A stretch of DNA of 64,000 nt from CAYGOC01 sp964351495 (GTDB lineage: Bacteria; Chlamydiota; Chlamydiia; Chlamydiales; SM23-39). A model generated the notes under the pieces. That model was not told the origin of the DNA, ran no database searches, and worked only from the letters and a program-made list of their open reading frames with translations. The stretch covers positions 1 through 64,000 of the forward strand of contig CAYGOC010000009.1 of assembly GCA_964351495.1 (NCBI GenBank). Direction: 5' to 3'. A program made the translations under genes and the position numbers. Below, piece after piece: positions 34,166-42,351 of this stretch. How positions within the stretch are numbered: position 1 is the first letter of the stretch; each line of letters starts with the position of its first letter.

Positions 34166-35272
34166 ATGAAGACCTCTTTTTCTGCCTACAAAGCGGGGCT
34201 AGCTATTTTCTCCATGTTTTTTGGAGCAGGAAATATTATTTTTCCCCTTATCATAGGAAACTCTCTTTCGGGAGGGTTTTCCTATTCTTTGAGTGGGTTT
34301 TTGATAACTGCTATAGGGATGCCCTTTTTGGGACTTTTTACCCTATTTGCTTTTTCAGGAAACACCATGCAGTTTTTTTCTGTTCTAGGAAGGAAAAAAG
34401 GGCTTATTCTTGCCTGCTTTATCCTATTGATTTTAGGCCCTATTGGCTCTTCTCCCAGGTGTTTAACACTAGCTTATGCAACCCTTTCTTTAAGTTTTCC
34501 TGAAATTTCCCCTTTTGCTTTTTACCTAGTCTCTTCTTTTCTTCTTTTTTTTACCGTTTTCAAAAAAGAAAAGGTTCTCCCTCTACTGGGAGGGCTGCTC
34601 TCCCCTTTAAAACTGAGCTTTTTAGCGATTATTATCGTGTGGGGGCTGTTAAGGGCCCCCAAGCCTTCTTCACCCCAAGAGGTGAACGCTATCACCTCTT
34701 TTTTACAAGGAGCTTTTCAGGGGTACAATACAATGGATCTTTTAGCGAGTTTTTTCTTTGCCCCCTTAATCATTGCCTCTTTTTCTAAAGAAGATCCTCT
34801 AACGCAGAAAAAGCTTTTTACCAAGGCCTCTTTTTTAGGAGCTTCTTTGCTCTCTTTGATCTATGTAGGTTTTGCCGTTTTATCGCACCTCTACGCAGAG
34901 AAACTCCAAGGGATAGCTCCCGAAGCTCTGTTGGCTACATTAAGTCTCTATATTTTAGGAAGTAAAGGAAGTTTTTTCTTTAGTATTACCATAGCTGTTT
35001 CCTGTTTTATAACCGCAGTTGCTTTAATTGCCGCCTTTACCCATTTTGTCCATGAAGAACTCCTCCAAAAGAGGATCTCTTATAAAACCATTCTTTTTTT
35101 CTCTCTTCTTGCAACCTTTTTCTTTTCTAATTTAAACTTCCGGGGAATTTCCTCTTTTTTGACCCCCCTTTTACAGGGAATCTACCCCCTACTTATTTTT
35201 CTTACCCTATACGGTCTAAGATCTCTTAGAAAAGAAAAAAAAACTTCTCTTAATAAGGTTTCTAAATATTAA
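34166..35272 (+). CDS. brnQ: Branched-chain amino acid transporter, LIVCS family
   Basis: Sodium- or proton-coupled uptake of Leu/Ile/Val. The N-terminus AGLAIFSMFFGAGNIIFPLI is the family signature. About ten hydrophobic segments follow, with the second conserved block GAFQGYNTMDLLASFFFAPL. At 368 residues it is shorter than E. coli BrnQ (about 440), as is usual in Chlamydiota. This fits an organism that imports amino acids from its host. A TATACT box lies about 30 bases before the ATG. Confidence 0.92.
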   Translation: MKTSFSAYKAGLAIFSMFFGAGNIIFPLIIGNSLSGGFSYSLSGFLITAIGMPFLGLFTLFAFSGNTMQFFSVLGRKKGLILACFILLILGPIGSSPRCLTLAYATLSLSFPEISPFAFYLVSSFLLFFTVFKKEKVLPLLGGLLSPLKLSFLAIIIVWGLLRAPKPSSPQEVNAITSFLQGAFQGYNTMDLLASFFFAPLIIASFSKEDPLTQKKLFTKASFLGASLLSLIYVGFAVLSHLYAEKLQGIAPEALLATLSLYILGSKGSFFFSITIAVSCFITAVALIAAFTHFVHEELLQKRISYKTILFFSLLATFFFSNLNFRGISSFLTPLLQGIYPLLIFLTLYGLRSLRKEKKTSLNKVSKY

Positions 35273-35434
35273 TTCAGATGTTTATTAATAAAATAAAAAC
35301 AAAAACTATTCTATAAAAAATAGAAAAACAAAATTTTCTGTTTAAAAAAATTAATTAAAAAGAGTATCCTAAAAATAGAGCTCTCTTCTAGTATAGAGGA
35401 CGCTTTTCACTTTACTTCTTTTAAGTACGAAATC

Positions 35435-36814
35435 ATGGAAGAATCAGAAAAAACGGAATGGACCCCAGGGTCTTCTCTAAAAGAGATATGGAAGATCTCT
35501 TTTCCTTTGATGATTTCTACTTTAGCGTTTCTTTCTATGATTTTCGTAGACAGGCTGTTTTTAACGAGATATTCCTTAGAGGCTTTAAACGCTTCGGTAA
35601 ATGCGGGAACTTGGGCCTGGGCCTTTATGAATGGACTTGGAATGTTAACTGCCATGTCTGAGGTTTTAGTTTCCCAGTATAACGGAGCTAAAAAATATGC
35701 AAGTATTGCCAAGCCTGTTTGGCAGATGGTATGGCTCTCCTTTTTTTCCTATATTTTTTATATTCCTTTAGCTTTGAAAGGTGGAAGTATTCTTTTTCAA
35801 GGTTCTTTATACCAAGAACTACAAATAGAGTACTTCAAAATTTTAATTTTATTTGCTCCTTGCTATGCGCTCACAAACGCCTTATCCGGTTTTTTCGTAG
35901 GAAGGGGGAAGACTAAACTTTTGATCTTGCTTGCTATTGGGGCTAATATCTTAAATATTGGCCTTGATAAGCTGTTAATATTTGGAGTAGAGGGATGGAT
36001 TCCTGAGATGGGAATTAAAGGAGCTGCTATCGCTACTAGCACAGGGTATCTTTTTGAGATAGTGGTCCTCTTTTTTCTTTTTTTAAAAAAAGAAAACCGC
36101 CTCTCCTTTCAAACGAACAAAGCCCAGTTAGATAAAAAGGAGTTTATCAAGTGTTTTAGATTGGGATTTCCCCAAGCGGTTTTTGCTACTTTAGAAATTA
36201 CGGGGCTTGCTTTTTTTTATCAGATGATGACCTCTATTAGCGAGGTGCACATCACTATATCCAGTATTTGCCAAAGCATTGTGATTTTGTTTTCTTTCTT
36301 TTTTGATGGGCTGAGCAAAGGGGTGGCTGCCATGGCGGGTAATTTCATAGGAGCCAAAAAAATAGAAAAGGTGAAGTCTGTATTAAAGTCGGGAGTTTAC
36401 CTACAGCTTATTTTTTCTTGTCTTCTTCTTCTGTTTTTTTTCTTTGATTTAAGAAGCCTTATCTTTTCTTTATTTCCTAGTCTGAACACCTTTAACGAAG
36501 GGACTACCCTTCTTTTTGAAACGCTACTTCTCTCTTTGTATGCCACATATTTTTATATTCTATTTGAGGGAATCCGTTGGGTGATATCAGGTATTTTAAC
36601 AGCTGCAGGAGATGTCTACTTTTTATTAATAGCAGGTTCTTTAAGCGTCTGGCTTCTTCTTTTAGCGCCCGTCTATCTTATTGTAGTAAAACAAAACTTA
36701 GGGGTAGAGATTGCCTGGTCTATCATGGCTCTATACAGCATTATATCTTGTTTTTTCTACTGGATACGGTTAAAAAGAGGAAAGTGGAAGCAAAACGACT
36801 TGGTTGAAGGATAA
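35435..36814 (+). CDS. MATE-family efflux transporter
   Basis: A 459-residue protein with 12 hydrophobic segments in two similar halves. EIWKISFPLMISTLAFLSMI followed by VDRLFLTRYSLEALNAS is the MATE N-terminal motif, and the second half begins IKCFRLGFPQAVFATLEITG. These carriers export drugs or metabolites using Na+ or H+. It follows 160 bases of very AT-rich, non-coding sequence after brnQ and converges with the deubiquitinase gene, ending two bases from it. Confidence 0.88.
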   Translation: MEESEKTEWTPGSSLKEIWKISFPLMISTLAFLSMIFVDRLFLTRYSLEALNASVNAGTWAWAFMNGLGMLTAMSEVLVSQYNGAKKYASIAKPVWQMVWLSFFSYIFYIPLALKGGSILFQGSLYQELQIEYFKILILFAPCYALTNALSGFFVGRGKTKLLILLAIGANILNIGLDKLLIFGVEGWIPEMGIKGAAIATSTGYLFEIVVLFFLFLKKENRLSFQTNKAQLDKKEFIKCFRLGFPQAVFATLEITGLAFFYQMMTSISEVHITISSICQSIVILFSFFFDGLSKGVAAMAGNFIGAKKIEKVKSVLKSGVYLQLIFSCLLLLFFFFDLRSLIFSLFPSLNTFNEGTTLLFETLLLSLYATYFYILFEGIRWVISGILTAAGDVYFLLIAGSLSVWLLLLAPVYLIVVKQNLGVEIAWSIMALYSIISCFFYWIRLKRGKWKQNDLVEG

Positions 36815-36815
36815 A

Positions 36816-38471
36816 CTACAAGTAGACAGCCATGGCCATATCTTGGCTTTTTTCTTGAACTTCTTCTTTTTCTACATAGGAAACCTGAGAGTCACTATAA
36901 CACTTCCATTTTCCATCTTCACTTGGATCTTTTACGTAGGCTACATAATGACCATAATCTATACTAGAGCCTCTATGAACAATAAAGCCTTGAAGTTCTT
37001 TTGTGACCCCTCCAATAGAAACGGAAAAAGCCCCTGTAATTTTTGCATGAGATTTTACGGTACCTATTTCTTCAATGTGAAGCGCTCTTTTAAAGCGAAC
37101 CAATAAAGGCCTTTGCTGACAAACCCCTAGGGTTAGGCTTTTTTTCGCATATTCCGAAAACTTCCTTGTTGCTGTAAAAAACCCTAAAAACCCCGTAGGT
37201 TTGGACTCGATTATGTTTCCTTGTTCATCCCATGAATGGGGAAATTCCACTTCTTCTTCTTTAGAATAATCCGCAAGCATTTCTTCTAAACTAACTGCAC
37301 CTTCTAGTTTTGTAAATGGAAGCTCAAGGACATTATGAGCTTCTGCTTTTTCTCTGATAGTAGGCCAGTCTATAGGACCTAACTTCAAATGCGATGTCAA
37401 ATTAAAAGAAAACCAGTCAGAATCTACCCCAAGTCTTTTTAAAGATTCAGAAAGCTGATCTAATAAGAACACACAAAACTCCCCCGAATCTTGCATCCCT
37501 AGCCTACCTTGTTTTGTAAAATGTTCAAGCCAGCTTGGCTTAGCGTATAAAACAGAGCTACCTCCGTGCAGGGCACGGTTTTCATACTGTTCATAAAAAT
37601 GTATCAAGGAAAATAGATCGGGTTCTTCCTCTAGGGGATGTATACGTTTTTCCTCTAATGCAAAAAAAGCAGCTAGGTTTGGAGTGTCTTCTAGATTGTC
37701 TTCCTCTAATGCAAAAAAAGCTGCTAGGTTTGGAGTGTCTTCTACATTGTCTTCCTCTAGGGGATGTATACGTTTTTTCTCTGTAAACAAAAGAGGCGAT
37801 AGAAAAGGCCTTAAAAGTTGAAAAACGGAATTAGCATAGCATATAGATGCTCCATTATATAGTCCTACACCTGGAGCCGGATTGTTAGATGATGAAGCCC
37901 ACAACGCCGGTATAGCTGGAAAGGCATAGTCACCTCTAGGAGAAGAGTTGTTGGATAGGCTACTATCTTCCTCACTATTTAAGAAAGGATCCTTTATAAG
38001 GGGTGGGTTTTCTGTAATAGGCACTTCTTTTTTTATCTTTTTTTGGACAACTTGTTCAATATAGGTGCTGATCCCAAATAAAAAGAAAGATAAAGCGCCC
38101 TTTAAGACAAAAGGCACTGTTTCTAGTCCCGTTATTTGAAAAGGAGAAAGAATAAAATTTCCGGTAGCCAGGAAAAAATAACAAACGGTAATGATAGCTA
38201 ACATCCCAGAAGCTACATTTGCTGTATTTTTTATTGTTTGTAAGCTCTCCTGAGAAAAAATTGGAGAAAATGATCTTCCCAAACGGGAAAAATTTGGGAA
38301 AAAAGAAGGAGTAGTTTCTTTTTCTTCGGTAGGATGAACTGGCTTCAATAAAAAAGTACTCGTTTCTTGTGATTCATCCCGCCTTATGTCAGAAGGATTC
38401 TCATTAGATATATTAAATATTGCGTAGGAAGGATACCCAACATACATAGATATATCATCAAAAGGCCGCAT
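36816..38471 (-). CDS. USP-type (C19) deubiquitinase with N-terminal membrane segments
   Basis: Seen: the USP Cys box GLYNGASICYANSVFQLL with Cys211, and the His box GFIVHRGSSIDYGHYVAYVK with His508 followed by KWKCYSDSQVSYV (Asp527). This is the order and spacing of ubiquitin-specific proteases. Two hydrophobic stretches at about residues 90-118 and 125-150 form a bilobed membrane region before the protease domain. A 17-residue tandem repeat lies between the Cys box and the rest of the domain. Known: bacteria have no ubiquitin; USP-like deubiquitinases occur in chlamydia-related bacteria as effectors. Inferred: secreted, inserted in the inclusion or host membrane, and removing host ubiquitin. 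AGGAAA lies before the ATG. Confidence 0.85.
   Translation of the reverse strand: MRPFDDISMYVGYPSYAIFNISNENPSDIRRDESQETSTFLLKPVHPTEEKETTPSFFPNFSRLGRSFSPIFSQESLQTIKNTANVASGMLAIITVCYFFLATGNFILSPFQITGLETVPFVLKGALSFFLFGISTYIEQVVQKKIKKEVPITENPPLIKDPFLNSEEDSSLSNNSSPRGDYAFPAIPALWASSSNNPAPGVGLYNGASICYANSVFQLLRPFLSPLLFTEKKRIHPLEEDNVEDTPNLAAFFALEEDNLEDTPNLAAFFALEEKRIHPLEEEPDLFSLIHFYEQYENRALHGGSSVLYAKPSWLEHFTKQGRLGMQDSGEFCVFLLDQLSESLKRLGVDSDWFSFNLTSHLKLGPIDWPTIREKAEAHNVLELPFTKLEGAVSLEEMLADYSKEEEVEFPHSWDEQGNIIESKPTGFLGFFTATRKFSEYAKKSLTLGVCQQRPLLVRFKRALHIEEIGTVKSHAKITGAFSVSIGGVTKELQGFIVHRGSSIDYGHYVAYVKDPSEDGKWKCYSDSQVSYVEKEEVQEKSQDMAMAVYL
37651..37752 (-). repeat. 51-bp tandem repeat (two copies) inside the USP gene
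   Basis: Units at 37651-37701 and 37702-37752 differ at only a few bases and encode LEEDN(V/L)EDTPNLAAFFA twice. A flanking 25-base element starting with TCCTCTAGGGGATGTATACG occurs on both sides (about 37627 and 37753), encoding KRIHPLEE. The repeats are in frame, so copy number can vary without breaking the protein. Confidence 0.9.
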
Positions 38472-38534
38472 AAATTTCCTAAATTAACCAGAAGTATTTT
38501 AAATAAAAATTCCTAAAAAAACCAGGTAAAAACC

Positions 38535-40127
38535 CTATTTAAAATAAAGAATATAGGGCTTTTCACCTAAGAAGGGATCTTGGTTTATAAATTGGGTAGG
38601 TCCCGGGAAAAGATAACGATCTTTTTCCGGGTTTAAGGACCTCTTATCAAGGATTTTTTTTATTTTTGGGTCTTTCGTATCTACTAAAGTTTTTTTGATA
38701 ACCGCTTTTTTCTTCCCTTTTCTTAACTCAAAATGGATAAGAGAGGCAAGTGGAATCCCTAAGGCTTTCCATGATAAAAAAGGCTTTTTTAGATGAGATA
38801 TGGCCGCCATATAGCCGGTTGCTTTTTTGTGGATTAGTTCTATAGCGACTTTTCCAAGGTAATAACAATAGGTGCTATCAAATAAAGAAGGAAAAGAACA
38901 CCTTCCTTCATATCCTAAAAAATGGGGAACCCCTTCAAAGGGAATTTTTTTCTTCGTAAGTCTATCTGTTATTATTTGTAGAAAAAGCCTTTCCGTTTCT
39001 ATTTTTGAAACGGGAATATTACCGTGAGGATCTTTTTCTAGCATGAGCTGATTTTGGATAGAAAACGGAAGGGCTAAAAAGGTTTTTCTCTCCTTTTGAG
39101 GAAGCTGTGAAGCTATCTTTTCAAAGGAGCTATTTTTTAGCTTATTTAATTCCTCTATAAGGCTTTTTATTTCCGATATAGCTTCTATCATTCCTTCCGG
39201 GAAAAGGATAATCCCATACCGTTTTTTTGCTTTACTCCTTTTGATGATAAGCTTTTCTAAAATAGATACAATCTTTTCTAAAGAAAGTTTTTTCTCTTCA
39301 ATCTCTTCTCTTAGAAAAAAGTAGTTAGGATTCGTTTGTAGAGCACATTCTAAAGCAACATGAGAAGCAGATCTTCCCATAATGCGGATAAAGTGGTAAT
39401 ACTTTTTCGAAGAGAGCGCATCTCTTGCTATATTCCCAATGGTTTCTGAATAGGTTTTAGTTGCCGTATGAAACCCAAAAGAGATCTCTATATCCTCTGT
39501 TTGCAAGTCTCCATCGATGGTTTTGGGAACGCCGATCACTCTAGTTTCTATGTTTTTTGCCAAAAAATATTCTGCTAAAAAGGCAGCATTAGTATTGGAA
39601 TCGTCTCCTCCAATGATAACAAGGCCGTTTAAGGCAAGTTTTTGTACCGTACAAGCTGCTTTTTCAAATTCCTCTGGTTTTTCTATTTTATCTCTACCGG
39701 AACCAATAAGATCAAATCCCCCTTGATTTCGGTATTTTTGTAAAAGAGAAGGGGTTAGTTTCTTTACTTTTCCTTCTACAACTCCAATAGGGCCTCCCAA
39801 AAACCCATACAAAACGGATCTTGTATCGATCTTTTGAAGTGCTTTCATCATTCCGTAAAGAACGTTGTGCCCTCCCGGAGCAGGTCCTCCTGAAAAAACA
39901 ACCCCTATCTTAAGAGGAGAAGAGGGTTCTTTTTTTTCCTTTTTAGAAGAAATAAACGCTAACTTTGGAAAAGAAGAAAGGTTAGGAAAGCTCTTTTTTA
40001 CTTCTGATACCACCGAAAGTTCAGAAGTTTTTTTTATCGAAGCTTTTTCCAAATTTTCTAAAAAGGGAATTGAAATAATAGGGTCTTCTTTTCTTTTTTT
40101 TTCTAAAAGACTTTCCATAATTAGCAA
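38535..40127 (-). CDS. pfkA: Pyrophosphate-dependent 6-phosphofructokinase
   Basis: Phosphorylates fructose 6-phosphate with PPi. GVVFSGGPAPGGHNVLYGMM is the phosphate-donor loop and IIGGDDSNTNAAFLAEYF carries the GGDDS that marks PPi use (ATP enzymes have GGDGS). PKTIDGDLQT and RIMGRSASHVALECALQT are the substrate and catalytic regions. Length 530 fits the PFP-beta group found in Chlamydia and plants. It overlaps the serine dehydratase gene by seven bases, so the two are co-transcribed and link glycolysis with pyruvate formation. Confidence 0.94.
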   Translation of the reverse strand: MLIMESLLEKKRKEDPIISIPFLENLEKASIKKTSELSVVSEVKKSFPNLSSFPKLAFISSKKEKKEPSSPLKIGVVFSGGPAPGGHNVLYGMMKALQKIDTRSVLYGFLGGPIGVVEGKVKKLTPSLLQKYRNQGGFDLIGSGRDKIEKPEEFEKAACTVQKLALNGLVIIGGDDSNTNAAFLAEYFLAKNIETRVIGVPKTIDGDLQTEDIEISFGFHTATKTYSETIGNIARDALSSKKYYHFIRIMGRSASHVALECALQTNPNYFFLREEIEEKKLSLEKIVSILEKLIIKRSKAKKRYGIILFPEGMIEAISEIKSLIEELNKLKNSSFEKIASQLPQKERKTFLALPFSIQNQLMLEKDPHGNIPVSKIETERLFLQIITDRLTKKKIPFEGVPHFLGYEGRCSFPSLFDSTYCYYLGKVAIELIHKKATGYMAAISHLKKPFLSWKALGIPLASLIHFELRKGKKKAVIKKTLVDTKDPKIKKILDKRSLNPEKDRYLFPGPTQFINQDPFLGEKPYILYFK

Positions 40128-41497
40128 AGAGGGATGTTTTGTTTTGAAAATAGAGCCAGCCCCCCAAGTGAGGTCTCTTTGTAGATATCTTTCATATCTT
40201 CCCCTGTTTTTTTCATAGTTTGAATTACAGAGTCTAAAGAGACTATATGAGAGCCATCTCCTTTTAAGCTTAGTTTTGCTGCTAAAATAGCCTTTACGGC
40301 ACCCATAGTATTTCTCTCAATACAAGGAACTTGTACGAGTCCTTTTACGGGATCACAAGTAAGACCCAAATGATGTTCCATAGCTATTTCTGCCGCATTC
40401 TCTACTTGAGAAACAGAGCCCCCTAAAGCCGCTGTAAGTCCTGCGGCTGCCATGGAAGAGGCTACCCCAATCTCTCCTTGGCATCCCATCTCTGCAGCAG
40501 AAATAGAAGCTCCTTCTTTAAAAAGATGGCCGATAGCAGCTGATGTTAAAAAATAGTCAACCACCCCCTCCACGCAAAAAGAGGGGATAAATTTTTCATA
40601 ATAGGCAAGTACGGCGGGAAGAACGCCGGAGGCTCCATTGGTAGGAGAAGTAACCACTCTTCCCATGGAAGCATTTTCTTCACATACAGCCATAGCAAAA
40701 ACACTCACCCATTCCATGAACTCTTCTTCTTTAAAAGGACTAAGAACTAATTTTTCATATAAAATAGAGGCCCTTCTTTTTACGTTTAGACCTCCCGGTA
40801 AAAATCCTTTATTAGAGCACCCTCTTTCTATAGAGAGCTTCATCTCTTTCCAGAGAGAAAAAAGGTAGCTTCTAACTTGGATTTCAGAACGAGTTGCTTT
40901 TTCATTTGCCATCACAATTTGAGCAATTGTTTTTGCTTGCTCTTGGCAAATAAGGAGAAGCTCTTCCGCTGTTTGAAAAGGGAAAGGAACAAAGGCGGTA
41001 GTTTTGGTGTTTTGTTTTTGTTTCATCTCTTCATGAGTAGCAATAAACCCTCCTCCTAAAGAGTAAAACACCTCGGATAGGGAGTCCCCGTTTTCTAAAA
41101 AAGCGGTAATTTTTAAACTATTTGCATGAAGGGGAAGTTTTTTGTCCTTATGAAATAAAATATCTTCCGTCCAATTAAAGGAAATAGACTTTTGGCCTAA
41201 AAGCAGAATTGCTTTTTCTTTTTTTATAGTCTCCACAAAAGAATCTATCCTAGAAGGGTCTACCTCTTCTGCTTTAAAACCTAAAAGCCCCAAAACAAGT
41301 GCTTTATCTGTGTAGTGTCCCTCTCCCGTTAAAGCTAAAGAGCCGAAAAGATCGATTTGTATCTTTTGGATAGAAAAAAGAACCCCTTGTTTTTCTAAAC
41401 TTTGTAAAAAACGAAGGGAAGATCTCATAGGGCCTAAAGTGTGAGAGCTAGAAGATCCAATACCTATAGAAAAAAGATCAAATAAACTGGTACTCAT
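40121..41497 (-). CDS. sdaA: L-serine ammonia-lyase (serine dehydratase)
   Basis: Converts serine to pyruvate and ammonia using a [4Fe-4S] cluster. Both domains are fused: the beta domain begins FSIGIGSSSSHTLGPMRSS, and the alpha domain has RRASILYEKL, VTSPTNGASGVLPAVLAYY, the Cys in GLTCDPVKGLVQVPCIERN and a third ligand near the C-terminus. Length 458 matches E. coli SdaA. Serine catabolism to pyruvate complements malic enzyme elsewhere in the window. Confidence 0.94.
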   Translation of the reverse strand: MSTSLFDLFSIGIGSSSSHTLGPMRSSLRFLQSLEKQGVLFSIQKIQIDLFGSLALTGEGHYTDKALVLGLLGFKAEEVDPSRIDSFVETIKKEKAILLLGQKSISFNWTEDILFHKDKKLPLHANSLKITAFLENGDSLSEVFYSLGGGFIATHEEMKQKQNTKTTAFVPFPFQTAEELLLICQEQAKTIAQIVMANEKATRSEIQVRSYLFSLWKEMKLSIERGCSNKGFLPGGLNVKRRASILYEKLVLSPFKEEEFMEWVSVFAMAVCEENASMGRVVTSPTNGASGVLPAVLAYYEKFIPSFCVEGVVDYFLTSAAIGHLFKEGASISAAEMGCQGEIGVASSMAAAGLTAALGGSVSQVENAAEIAMEHHLGLTCDPVKGLVQVPCIERNTMGAVKAILAAKLSLKGDGSHIVSLDSVIQTMKKTGEDMKDIYKETSLGGLALFSKQNIPLC

Positions 41498-41598
41498 AAA
41501 AAACCTTTTCCCAATTTATGAAACAAAAAAAATTCTTAAGCAAGATTTTTTCTTCTCTTCAAGAGCCGTTTTTCGTTATATTCGAAAAGGGCTTTTTT

Positions 41599-42351
41599 AT
41601 GAAGATATATGGTTTTCTTCCTGCTAGAATAGAAAGTAATAGATTTCCCAGAAAACTTTTAGCAAAGCTGGGAAAAAAGACAGTTATCCAACGATCTTAT
41701 GAAGCGGCTTTACAAAGTACCCTTTTAGAAAAAGTCTTTATTGTCACAGATAGTAAGGAAATAGAAGAAGAGGCAGCCTCTTTTGCAGCGCCCACCCTCC
41801 TTACTTCAAAAAAACCTTTATCAGGAACTGAAAGGATTGTAGAGGCATTTCATGCCTATCCTTTTTTACAAGAGGCTAATTTTTTTTTAAATCTGCAAGC
41901 AGATCATCCCTTTACCGCAAAAGAGACAATCGATTCTATGGTTTCTCTTTTTCAAAAAGAACCTACTGTACCTCTTGTAACTTGCGTAAAACCTTTATCT
42001 AGAATCGACTATATCTCTTCAGAGCATGTGGTCAAATGTGTATTTGATAAGAACCATAATGCTCTTTATTTTAGTAGATCTTTTATCCCCTTTTCTCAAA
42101 AAAAAACTTTACCTGTTAATTGCTTTCAACACATAGGAATTTATGGATATAGCAAGAAGTTTCTGCTAAACTATAATTCTTTAGCCCCCTCCCCCTTAGA
42201 AGAGGCAGAAGGGTTAGAGCAGCTGCGGTTTTTAGAAAACGGGATTCCCATCAAGGTCGCTTTGGTAGAAGACATTGGCCAAGGGGTGGATGTTCCCGAA
42301 GATATGAAAAGGTGTGAAGAGATTTTATGTCAGTCAAGTATGTTTTTATAA
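41599..42351 (+). CDS. kdsB: CMP-Kdo synthetase
   Basis: Activates Kdo with CTP for lipopolysaccharide assembly. IYGFLPARIESNRFPRKLLA is the N-terminal CTP-binding signature, and FLNLQADHPF and GIYGYSKKFL are typical. The frame is open from ATG 41518, but AAGGG lies about seven bases before ATG 41599 and homologues begin there, giving 250 residues. It overlaps pyrG by 25 bases, as in Chlamydia, where kdsB-pyrG-yqgF-zwf are also adjacent; PyrG supplies the CTP that KdsB uses. Confidence 0.95.
   Translation: MKIYGFLPARIESNRFPRKLLAKLGKKTVIQRSYEAALQSTLLEKVFIVTDSKEIEEEAASFAAPTLLTSKKPLSGTERIVEAFHAYPFLQEANFFLNLQADHPFTAKETIDSMVSLFQKEPTVPLVTCVKPLSRIDYISSEHVVKCVFDKNHNALYFSRSFIPFSQKKTLPVNCFQHIGIYGYSKKFLLNYNSLAPSPLEEAEGLEQLRFLENGIPIKVALVEDIGQGVDVPEDMKRCEEILCQSSMFL

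Noticed and set aside
35407..35712. 101-residue minus-strand reading frame
   Set aside because: It lies almost wholly antisense to the well-supported MATE gene, has no ribosome-binding site and no family resemblance.
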